A stretch of DNA of 5,071 nt, taken from Chloroflexota bacterium. GTDB lineage: Bacteria; Chloroflexota; Anaerolineae; Anaerolineales; Villigracilaceae. Within the stretch, counting starts at the first letter, position 1. Every line of letters starts with the position of its first letter. The stretch is from contig JAJYOO010000221.1 in NCBI GenBank assembly GCA_021796155.1, positions 1 to 5,071 of the forward strand, given 5' to 3'. The position numbers and the translations under genes were made by a program. This document shows positions 1 through 5,071 of this stretch, piece after piece. The notes below the pieces were generated by a model. That model saw only the letters and a list, made by a program, of their open reading frames with translations. It was not told where the DNA came from and searched no databases.

Positions 1-1231
1 TGTCTGCCTGTGCCTTTTCCGGCAGGTCTGGGCTTGGCGGCTGGTGTACCAACACTAACAAAAATGCCAGAGCGGAGCGTTGCACTTGATAAGGTGTCAG
101 CCTGGTGCGTTGTTGTCTGCTACGCGGATACCAAGCCGGATAATCTTCTTGCACCGCATCGCGCATCAGAAGCAGCTGCCAATATGCCAAAGCACACCAC
201 CACATCCATTGTTGGGCACTCACCAAATTCGGAGAGCGGTTGCTGTTGAGCCCCATATGTTGCTTCAGGAAACGGAACATGTGCTCAATAGCGAAACGCC
301 AAAGATACATACGAGATAGATCTGAAAGTGCAATATTGTGCGGACCTGTCCAGAATAACCACATGGGTCGTTTGTAGCGTGGAGTTCCATCTTCTTTGAG
401 AAATTCTACTTGTACCAAGGTGCCGATCACAGTGGCCAGTTTCTTGAAGTGCAGTTTGTGCCAGGCACACACCCGCACGGTTTGTGACCCAAGTTGAAAG
501 GTCTCACTTTGATCTTCGACACGATGACGACCATTCAACTTGAAGGATTTCCCATGCTTGCGAGGCGCTCCACGACTACCCTTTGGTTTCTGTTGAGGTT
601 CTTCGTACAAGACCCGGTTGCTATGCAGTCGGATCAGTCCAAAAGTATGCTTCCAATGCTCGAAAATGCCTACAAAGCGATGCTCTTCGTAGCGACTGTC
701 TGCCACAACCACTTTTTCTTCCGGATCACGCCTGTTCAATGCCTGAACTTGGACTGCTGCCACCTTGGTGTCCGTCGCCTCTGTATCGATCCTTTCAATG
801 TCCACTGGTGCTGCCCAAGACATGCCGAAGTTGATCAGACGTACCAGCCATGAGTACTTGTGACCATAGCTCATCGGTTCATTCTTGCTCGACTTCAACA
901 CACTTCGATCTGGCATGGTTTCTGCTTGCTCGTGTTCAGTGGCTGTCGCATCCACCGCATACACTTTGTATCCAGCTATGGTTTCGCTACCTTCAGGCAT
1001 ACAAGCTGGCAAGAGGGACAGAAGTTCATCCATATCCATTTCACCGTTTTCCAGTCCATCGTACACGCTGCAAAACTTTCGCCGAAATGGCTTCTGCTCA
1101 TTCAAGGCCACCGGTGAACTTACCTGACCGGCAACCGTCAGGGCGTCGATCAGGTCGAACAAAACATCCGCTCGCCTTTTCAGACTTTGGTATACTGCTT
1201 TTCGGAACTCGCTGAGAGATTTTTTCTTCAC
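1..1231 (-). CDS. DDE transposase of an insertion sequence, C-terminus cut by the window edge
   Basis: Seen: reading the minus strand from a GTG at 1231-1229, the frame stays open for 410 codons to the left edge without a stop or frameshift. An in-frame TAA at 1245-1243 lies just upstream, so the GTG is the most plausible start; ATG at 1233 is out of frame and meets TGA at once. No clear Shine-Dalgarno sequence precedes the GTG. The protein begins VKKKSLSEFRKAVYQSL. Candidate catalytic residues are D94 in VYAVDAT, D178 in VVADSRY and E316 in FAIEHMFRFLKQ, matching the RNase H-fold DDE layout in which the third acid lies in a Y-x(6)-E-x(2)-FR-like helix. Basic and Trp-rich stretches surround these motifs. 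Family knowledge: the order and wording of the motifs recall the IS4/IS701-like putative transposases I know as NF041680, usually some 430-470 residues, so a few dozen residues are probably missing. It would cut and rejoin DNA at the element's ends. Nothing visible suggests decay. The exact IS family is not settled. Confidence 0.86.
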   Translation of the reverse strand, partial: MKKKSLSEFRKAVYQSLKRRADVLFDLIDALTVAGQVSSPVALNEQKPFRRKFCSVYDGLENGEMDMDELLSLLPACMPEGSETIAGYKVYAVDATATEHEQAETMPDRSVLKSSKNEPMSYGHKYSWLVRLINFGMSWAAPVDIERIDTEATDTKVAAVQVQALNRRDPEEKVVVADSRYEEHRFVGIFEHWKHTFGLIRLHSNRVLYEEPQQKPKGSRGAPRKHGKSFKLNGRHRVEDQSETFQLGSQTVRVCAWHKLHFKKLATVIGTLVQVEFLKEDGTPRYKRPMWLFWTGPHNIALSDLSRMYLWRFAIEHMFRFLKQHMGLNSNRSPNLVSAQQWMWWCALAYWQLLLMRDAVQEDYPAWYPRSRQQRTRLTPYQVQRSALAFLLVLVHQPPSPDLPEKAQAD

Positions 1232-1267
1232 ATAAAAACTTTATCAGCTAGTTCCATTTTTGTTAAT

Positions 1268-1297
1268 GTGCTTCGAACTCTAAACTCAAGTTATAAT
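1268..1297 (+). promoter_or_regulatory. Probable promoter of the duplicated membrane protein gene
   Basis: A perfect -10 hexamer TATAAT lies at 1292-1297, about 40 bases upstream of the start codon at 1338. The -35 region is weak: GTGCTT at 1268-1273 would give an 18-base spacer. Transcription would begin near 1304, leaving a leader of about 34 bases that carries the ribosome binding site. If the IS end lies to the right of 1268, part of this promoter is IS-derived. Confidence 0.45.
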
Positions 1298-1322
1298 ACT
1301 GCAAATAATAAATCCAAGATCG

Positions 1323-1330
1323 AAAAGGAG
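1323..1330 (+). promoter_or_regulatory. Ribosome binding site deciding the 1338 start
   Basis: AAAAGGAG ends 7 bases before the ATG at 1338, an ideal spacing. Another ATG at 1331 directly abuts this site and is in a different frame, so it is not used. Confidence 0.75.
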
Positions 1331-1337
1331 ATGCATC

Positions 1338-1697
1338 ATGGGAAACAAGAAAGTGATCGGTATTGTCCTGCTTGTGGTAGGCGTTGTGTTGATGTTTGTT
1401 TCGCTGATGGCGGATCGCCTCGGAATCGGGGGTGCGCCGGTCTTCGGTTATTGGCAGAGTCTGGGTAGTGTCGCCGGCGGCTTTGTCGTTGCCGCGGGTT
1501 TCTATCTGGCCTCGGATAATCGTAAACTTACTGGAATCCTGCTATTGGCAGGCGGCGTGATTTTGTTCGTCGTGTCATTGATTGCCGATAAGATCGGGTT
1601 GGGTGCCAGCGCCAGTTTTGGGTATGACCAGATTATCGGCGTGGTGGCTGGCATTGTCGCCGCGGCGGTTGGATTTGTGTTGTTCTCACGAAAATAA
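1338..1697 (+). CDS. Small four-helix membrane protein built from two tandem copies of a two-helix unit
   Basis: I do not recognise a named function. Seen: 119 residues, almost wholly hydrophobic, with about four predicted membrane helices near residues 5-24, 41-57, 63-82 and 99-116 and no signal peptide needing cleavage. The two halves align without gaps at an offset of 58 residues (4-57 against 62-115), with 27 of 54 positions identical by my count. Shared landmarks are the AD(R/K)xG(I/L)G turn at 25-31 and 83-89, the FGYxQ motif at 36-40 and 94-98, and the closing GFxL. The halves are joined by a short polar linker, SDNRK at 59-63. The C-terminus SRK is basic. An AAAAGGAG site supports the start. 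A strong hairpin follows the stop, so the gene is probably a single-gene transcript. Inference: a duplicated form of a short two-helix protein, located in the cytoplasmic membrane; the role is unknown and the neighbours do not reveal it. Confidence 0.85.
   Translation: MGNKKVIGIVLLVVGVVLMFVSLMADRLGIGGAPVFGYWQSLGSVAGGFVVAAGFYLASDNRKLTGILLLAGGVILFVVSLIADKIGLGASASFGYDQIIGVVAGIVAAAVGFVLFSRK
1338..1697 (+). repeat. Intragenic tandem duplication (protein level)
   Basis: Nucleotides about 1347-1508 encode repeat A (residues 4-57) and about 1521-1682 encode repeat B (residues 62-115), 174 bases apart. Half of the residues are identical, while the DNA has diverged considerably at third positions, which points to an old duplication rather than a recent slip. 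Confidence 0.8.
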
Positions 1698-1726
1698 ATT
1701 TTTCTTCGTTGTGCCAGCCTGTGTAA

Positions 1727-1776
1727 AAAGGTCGGGGCATGTTATTTTGTTGACATGCCCCGACCTTTATTTTGTT
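1727..1776 (+). terminator. Rho-independent terminator with a perfect 16-bp stem
   Basis: The left arm at 1727-1742 is exactly complementary to the right arm at 1753-1768, with a 10-base loop at 1743-1752. The stem centre is GC-rich (GGTCGGGGCATG). An imperfect T-rich run, ATTTTGTTGTT, follows. It lies 30 bases after the membrane protein stop. A run of five A residues on the left side at 1725-1729 becomes a T run on the other strand, so the hairpin could work in both directions, although no minus-strand gene reads into it from nearby. Confidence 0.85.
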
Positions 1777-1782
1777 GTTCGG

Positions 1783-1810
1783 TTGAGCTTTCTGGCCGCG
1801 ATGCTATAAT
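1783..1810 (+). promoter_or_regulatory. Sigma-70-type promoter with extended -10 for the DinB-like/hydrolase pair
   Basis: The -35 element TTGAGC at 1783-1788 and a perfect -10 TATAAT at 1805-1810 are separated by 16 bases. TGC at 1802-1804 directly before the -10 forms an extended -10 element. Transcription should start near 1817, giving a leader of about 32 bases. The promoter begins a few bases after the upstream terminator, so this transcription unit is cleanly separated. Confidence 0.7.
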
Positions 1811-1833
1811 GAATTTTGTTTGAAGACGATTCG

Positions 1834-1840
1834 AAAGGAG
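1834..1840 (+). promoter_or_regulatory. Ribosome binding site selecting ATG 1849
   Basis: AAAGGAG ends 8 bases before the ATG at 1849. The frame is open further upstream to 1816, but that region contains this site and the predicted transcript start, so the longer version is unlikely. Confidence 0.75.
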
Positions 1841-1848
1841 AAAATGCC

Positions 1849-2310
1849 ATGCCAACATTCTTTGAAGAGTACCTCAAACGAATGCAGATCCGTCACGAAG
1901 AAATATACAAAGCGGTGGAAGGACTGCCCTCTGCAGCGCTTGATTGGATGCCTGCTCCAGATACAAATTCGATGAGCGTTTTGATCTTTCACCTTACCGG
2001 TGCGGAACGATATTGGATCGGTGATATTGCCGCGCAGGACCCATCGGACCGTGACCGGGATGCCGAATTCAAGGTCCATGATGTGGGGGCGGATGTCTTG
2101 AAAAAACGGCTCGACGACAATCTGGCTTATGCGCGCAAAGCGTTGGCAAAGTTTACTCTTCAAGATTTGGAAGCGCCGCGCGTGGTGCCCAGAGACGGCA
2201 GCAAAACTACTGTAGCGGATGCGTTGCTTCATGCGCTCGAACACATGACGCTTCATCTCGGACATATCCAGATCACGCGACAATTGTGGGAACAAAACGC
2301 TGGTCGTTAG
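1849..2310 (+). CDS. DinB-like (DinB/YfiT superfamily) putative metalloprotein
   Basis: Seen: 153 residues from the ATG chosen by its ribosome binding site, mostly helical and acidic, with no signal peptide or membrane segment, so cytoplasmic. The pattern fits the four-helix-bundle DinB superfamily: an opening amphipathic helix, a helix with VLIFHLTGAERYW containing H48, and a final helix with HALEHMTLHLGHIQ, in which H132 and H136 form the typical HxxxH and H139 lies one turn on. In the family, one histidine from the second helix and the HxxxH pair bind a divalent metal; H48, H132 and H136 are the likely ligands. Length is normal (about 150-170). Known members include thiol S-transferases, maleylpyruvate isomerase-like enzymes and many proteins of unknown role, so the reaction cannot be named from sequence alone. 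It is first in a unit with the hydrolase, whose ribosome binding site overlaps this stop codon. Confidence 0.85.
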   Translation: MPTFFEEYLKRMQIRHEEIYKAVEGLPSAALDWMPAPDTNSMSVLIFHLTGAERYWIGDIAAQDPSDRDRDAEFKVHDVGADVLKKRLDDNLAYARKALAKFTLQDLEAPRVVPRDGSKTTVADALLHALEHMTLHLGHIQITRQLWEQNAGR

Positions 2311-2313
2311 GAG
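2309..2313 (+). promoter_or_regulatory. Ribosome binding site overlapping the upstream stop codon
   Basis: AGGAG at 2309-2313 shares its first two bases with the TAG stop of the DinB-like gene and sits 6 bases before the ATG at 2320. The arrangement suggests translational coupling between the two genes. Confidence 0.7.
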
Positions 2314-2319
2314 AAAGTC

Positions 2320-3177
2320 ATGTCCCAATTTGTCTCCGGCGAGTACGATGCGGTTCTGAATGGAGTTCGGATTCATTATGCGGTGCGCGGATCAGGTCCG
2401 GTGATGATCGCTCATTCCGGCGGTCCCGGTTTCGACGCGCGTTGCTGGGACGATTTCGCAAAAATAGATGACTTCGTTACCATCATTACGATTCATCCGC
2501 GCGGCTCGGGGCTTTCCGGGGATGCGCCAAATGATGCATATCTGCTCCCGGATTATGCGGCGGATGTGGAAGCTTTGCGAGTCCATCTTGGATTGGAAAG
2601 ACCCATTGTGATGGGGTGGTCGCATGGCGGAATGGTCGCACAGCAATTCGCGTTCACGTATCCGGATTCGTTATTGAAGTTGATCCTGCTCGATACATCG
2701 GCGCACTTTGGTGAGTTTCTGAGCGATGTCGAGGCTGCGGTGCAGGAATTCAAGAATGAACCGTGGTTCGAAAAATCGCTCACGGCGCTAAAAGCGGAAT
2801 GGGCGGGTGAATACAGAACCGGTGATGATATGACGCGCCTGTGGGCGGACGAGATGAAATTCTATTTCAAAAAGTTCGACGCTCGCGCCGAAGCTTATAA
2901 CCAACGAATCAAAGACCTGCCGATTCGAATCGATTCGCTCAAGGTCTTCAACGATAAAGAAGCCCCGACGATGGATTTGCGCCCGCAATTAACGAAGATC
3001 ACCGTACCGACATTAGTCATGGTTGGCCGTCATGATTTCATCACGAATGTTGCGATGGCGGAAGAAATGGTCAAGCACATTCCCAATGCGCGGCTGGAAA
3101 TTTTTGAAGACTCGGGCCACTTCGCGTTGGTCGAGGAACCGGAAAAATTTTATAGGGTTGTAAAAGAATTTGTATAG
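2320..3177 (+). CDS. Alpha/beta hydrolase, proline iminopeptidase-like fold group
   Basis: Seen: 285 residues with a complete alpha/beta hydrolase layout. HSGGPG at 32-37 corresponds to the oxyanion-hole loop (HGGPG in proline iminopeptidase relatives). HPRGSGLS at 59-66 matches the usual D-x-RG-x-G-x-S strand turn. The nucleophile elbow GWSHGG at 99-104 places the serine at S101. The cap domain spans roughly 130-215 and is rich in charged and aromatic residues. The acid is D239 in VGRHD and the histidine is H267 in EDSGHFALVEEP, so the triad S101-D239-H267 is intact. There is no signal peptide, so it is cytoplasmic. The family hydrolyses esters, amides, lactones or short peptides; HSGGPG hints at an aminopeptidase-like ancestry, but the substrate is not predictable. 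The gene follows the DinB-like gene by 9 bases and was probably produced from the promoter at 1783. It ends with stop TAG followed immediately by TGA. Confidence 0.9.
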   Translation: MSQFVSGEYDAVLNGVRIHYAVRGSGPVMIAHSGGPGFDARCWDDFAKIDDFVTIITIHPRGSGLSGDAPNDAYLLPDYAADVEALRVHLGLERPIVMGWSHGGMVAQQFAFTYPDSLLKLILLDTSAHFGEFLSDVEAAVQEFKNEPWFEKSLTALKAEWAGEYRTGDDMTRLWADEMKFYFKKFDARAEAYNQRIKDLPIRIDSLKVFNDKEAPTMDLRPQLTKITVPTLVMVGRHDFITNVAMAEEMVKHIPNARLEIFEDSGHFALVEEPEKFYRVVKEFV

Positions 3178-3187
3178 TGAGCGCAAC
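3178..3187. other. Ten-base convergent gap between hydrolase and exporter
   Basis: Only 10 bases separate the hydrolase stop and the exporter stop on the opposite strand. I see no hairpin terminator in the gap, so any termination signal must lie within one of the coding regions or be factor-dependent, and the two transcripts probably overlap at their 3' ends. Confidence 0.7.
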
Positions 3188-5071
3188 TCAAACTTTTTCC
3201 CTCTTGAACTGCGTTTCATAAAGTTGGGCATATAACCCATTTTGAATCAGCAATTCGTCATGCGTGCCGCGTTCGACGATTCTGCCTCGATCCATTACCA
3301 AAATCATATCTGCCGCAAGAATTGTTGATAAGCGGTGGGCAATGACAATTGAAGTTCGTCCGGCCATGACGCGCTTCAAGGCGTCTTGAATCAGCGCTTC
3401 GGATTCACTGTCGAGATGACTTGTGGCTTCATCGAGCACCAAAATCTTCGGGTCTTTCAAAATCACACGCGCCAAGGCAATGCGCTGTTTCTCTCCGCCG
3501 CTCAAACGGTAGCCGCGCTCGCCGACAATTGTGTCGTAACGGTCGGGCAAGTCTACGATGAACTGATGAATGTTGGCCGCCTTCGCCGCGGCTTCGATCT
3601 CAGCTTGCGTTGCATCCATTTTTGCATACGTTAAATTTGTTCGGATCGTGTCGTGGAATAAATAATTTTCCTGCGTCACCATGCCGATGGCGGACGAAAG
3701 CGAGTCGAGCGTCACATCTTTCAAATCATGTCCATCAATGCGGATGACTCCGCTCGTTGGATCATAAAGCCGCGGGATGAGATACGTCATCGTGGTTTTG
3801 CCCGCGCCGGAAGGTCCGACCAGCGCGACGAGTTGGCCGGGTTTGGCGTGGAAGGAAATATCTTCCAACGCGACGTCGCGCGCCTGGGATATCGTCTCCG
3901 TAGGGGATGAATGCGTCTCCGACTCCGCCTCGTCCGCGTCGCCGTTTGATCGGCCATTTTTGCCGTCGCCGCTTTTCGTCAAGGAAAGAACGCCGCCGAC
4001 GTCTTCCATGCGCCCGTAACGTTTGACGTCCTTCAACAATTTGCTTTCATCAATATCATAATTGAACATCACATTTTCAAATTGCAGATCGCCTTTGACA
4101 TCCCGCAATTCAACAGCATCTTTTTTCTCAATGATGTCACGCGGCAGGTCGAGCAATTCGAAGACGCGCTCGAACGAAACCATCGAAGTGGAAAAGTCAA
4201 CAGGCGCGGATGCAAGCCCTTGAAGCGTGCCATAAAGCTGGCCGAGATATGAACCGAAAGCGACAATGGTGCCGACCGTGAACGAACCCTGAATGACATA
4301 ATACCCGCCCAAGCCGTAGACGAGTGCCGTACCCACTGCGCTGACGAGGCCGAGAATCATAAAGAAAGTCGAGCCGATCACCGCGCGTTGCACGCCAATG
4401 TCGCGCACTTTGGAGGCGCGTTCGCTGAAGCGGTTGTTTTCATCTTTAGCACGCCCAAACAGTTTGACCAGTAGCGCACCGCCAATGTTGAGCGTCTCGT
4501 TCATGTGCGCGTTCATCTCGGCATTCAATTCCATGGACCGCCGGGCCGCATCGCGCAAGACAGTTCCCAATCGTTGGGCGGCGACGATGAACAACGGCAG
4601 GATCAACACGCTGACTATGGTCAACCGCCATTCGAGGCTTAACATGACCGCCAGCAAAGCAATTGTCTCGATGATGTTGGTGATGATGTTGACAATCGTG
4701 TTGCTGATGGCATTCTGCGCGCCGACCACATCGTTGTTGAGACGGCTCATCAGTTCGCCGACTTTGGTGTTGGTGAAGAATCGCAAACTCATGCGCTGCA
4801 AGCGGGAGAACAACGCCACGCGCAAGTCAAAGGTCACGCCTTCGCCGACTGCGGAGTTCAATCGTCTTTGAGCAACGGCAAGCCCACCGTTGAGGATGGG
4901 CAGGAACAACAGTGTCAGCGCCAGCAGAATCAGTTTATGCAAGTCCTTTTGCGGGAGGACTTGATCAATCATGGTGCGGAAGATCAAAGGCGAAATCAAG
5001 CTCACGCCTGTGCTGAGCAGGATCAATACCAGCATCCCGCTGATTCCACGCCAATACGGACGCGCGTACGA
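3188..5071 (-). CDS. Type I ABC exporter half-transporter (membrane domain fused to ATPase), N-terminus beyond the window
   Basis: Seen: the frame is open to the right edge; 627 residues are visible. An ATG at 5035-5033 is not the likely start, because the 12 codons before it (ending PYWRGISG) match the normal lead-in to helix 1 of these exporters. Counting the first visible codon as 1, residues about 8-310 hold five or six membrane helices and the coupling-helix region. The ATPase follows: A-loop tyrosine 338 in FNYD, Walker A GPSGAGKTT at 419-427, Q-loop in MVTQENYLF, signature LSGGEKQR at 523-530, Walker B with catalytic glutamate ILVLDEA at 543-549, D-loop SHLD and H-loop histidine 579 in IAHRLS. 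All ATPase residues are intact. It should work as a dimer in the inner membrane, exporting a lipid, drug or peptide; the substrate is not predictable. An unusual polar segment of about 62 residues lies between the A-loop and Walker A. A partner half-transporter could lie upstream, to the right. It ends FKREKV then TGA. Confidence 0.93.
   Translation of the reverse strand, partial: SYARPYWRGISGMLVLILLSTGVSLISPLIFRTMIDQVLPQKDLHKLILLALTLLFLPILNGGLAVAQRRLNSAVGEGVTFDLRVALFSRLQRMSLRFFTNTKVGELMSRLNNDVVGAQNAISNTIVNIITNIIETIALLAVMLSLEWRLTIVSVLILPLFIVAAQRLGTVLRDAARRSMELNAEMNAHMNETLNIGGALLVKLFGRAKDENNRFSERASKVRDIGVQRAVIGSTFFMILGLVSAVGTALVYGLGGYYVIQGSFTVGTIVAFGSYLGQLYGTLQGLASAPVDFSTSMVSFERVFELLDLPRDIIEKKDAVELRDVKGDLQFENVMFNYDIDESKLLKDVKRYGRMEDVGGVLSLTKSGDGKNGRSNGDADEAESETHSSPTETISQARDVALEDISFHAKPGQLVALVGPSGAGKTTMTYLIPRLYDPTSGVIRIDGHDLKDVTLDSLSSAIGMVTQENYLFHDTIRTNLTYAKMDATQAEIEAAAKAANIHQFIVDLPDRYDTIVGERGYRLSGGEKQRIALARVILKDPKILVLDEATSHLDSESEALIQDALKRVMAGRTSIVIAHRLSTILAADMILVMDRGRIVERGTHDELLIQNGLYAQLYETQFKREKV
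3872..4057 (-). other. Polar insert in the exporter ATPase domain, between A-loop and Walker A
   Basis: Between the A-loop FNY and ALEDISF, 62 residues are present where standard exporters have roughly 6-12. The segment starts with a charged, possibly helical part (ESKLLKDVKRYGRMEDV), followed by a low-complexity stretch rich in Gly, Asp, Asn, Ser and Glu, and ends with SQARDV. The frame runs through without a break and the flanking ATPase strands are well conserved, so it is a real surface extension, not an error. I recall similar inserts in some Chloroflexota and actinobacterial exporters. Confidence 0.75.

Larger units (their letters stand above)
1..1300 (-). mobile_element. Insertion sequence, partial (one end outside the window)
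   Basis: The full-length-looking transposase frame implies an insertion sequence covering at least 1-1231. The upstream end of the element must lie to the right of the transposase start, probably in the 1232-1337 gap, so the boundary given here is a guess. The other end is off the left edge, so terminal inverted repeats and target-site duplication cannot be identified by comparing the two ends. Confidence 0.6.
1232..1337. other. Divergent intergenic region between transposase and membrane protein gene
   Basis: This AT-rich 106-base gap separates the minus-strand transposase start from the plus-strand membrane protein start. It must hold the upstream end of the insertion sequence and both genes' promoters. 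Only the plus-strand -10 box is convincing; for the transposase I see no good -35/-10 pair, only weak candidates such as TTGAGT on the minus strand near 1289-1284. Confidence 0.6.

Noticed and set aside
494..1215. Plus-strand ORFs of about 120 codons at 494-853 and 850-1215, with smaller ones around them
   Set aside because: They are antisense to the uninterrupted transposase frame, have no ribosome binding sites and show Cys/His/Phe-rich compositions typical of shadow translation.
1232..1290. Terminal inverted repeat and promoter of the insertion sequence
   Set aside because: Only one end of the element is in the window, so no pair of repeats can be compared, and minus-strand -35/-10 candidates are too weak to annotate.
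1187..1468. Plus-strand ORF starting at a TTG and overlapping the membrane protein start
   Set aside because: It overlaps the transposase start and the well-supported membrane protein in a different frame, has no ribosome binding site and spans the predicted promoter.
1804..2376. A 190-codon minus-strand ORF opposite the DinB-like gene
   Set aside because: The plus strand carries a well-supported DinB-like protein with promoter, ribosome binding site and histidine motif; the minus product has no recognisable domain and covers the promoter region.
4398..4871. A 157-codon plus-strand ORF inside the exporter region
   Set aside because: It is a shadow of the exporter's membrane domain on the other strand and is Arg/Ser/Met-rich without recognisable motifs.
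5033..5035. ATG as the exporter start codon
   Set aside because: The frame remains open for 12 more codons to the edge and those residues look like the normal lead-in to the first membrane helix, so the true start lies outside the window.

Overview
The window looks like a chromosomal stretch from a bacterium of moderate GC content. My best guess at lineage is Chloroflexota (Anaerolineae-like). This rests on the style of the ABC exporter, with a long polar insert ahead of Walker A, and on the small duplicated membrane protein. No rRNA or other marker gene is present, so the placement is inference only.

Layout from left to right. (1) Positions 1-1231, minus strand: one long uninterrupted reading frame, open to the left edge, encoding at least 410 residues of a DDE transposase. 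The plus-strand ORFs across this stretch are antisense shadows. (2) Positions 1232-1337: a 106-base divergent intergenic region with a consensus -10 box for the next gene. (3) Positions 1338-1697, plus: a 119-residue membrane protein made of two tandem copies of one two-helix unit. (4) Positions 1698-1848: a strong hairpin terminator followed almost directly by a good sigma-70-type promoter with an extended -10. (5) Positions 1849-2310 and 2320-3177, plus: a DinB-like putative metalloprotein and an alpha/beta hydrolase, 9 bases apart and almost certainly one transcript. (6) Positions 3188-5071, minus: a type I ABC exporter half-transporter (membrane domain fused to ATPase). It converges on the hydrolase with only 10 bases between stop codons, and its N-terminus lies beyond the right edge.

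How the genes relate. The DinB-like protein and the hydrolase form a two-gene unit with its own promoter, insulated by the terminator from the membrane protein upstream. Both belong to broad enzyme superfamilies, so a shared substrate is plausible but not shown. The ABC exporter is transcribed toward them and is a separate unit. The transposase marks an insertion sequence whose one end should fall in or near the 1232-1337 gap. I found no tRNA, rRNA, CRISPR array or riboswitch. No feature amounts to a clearly new biological system. The most unusual points are the internal duplication in the small membrane protein and the roughly 60-residue segment inserted in the exporter's ATPase domain.
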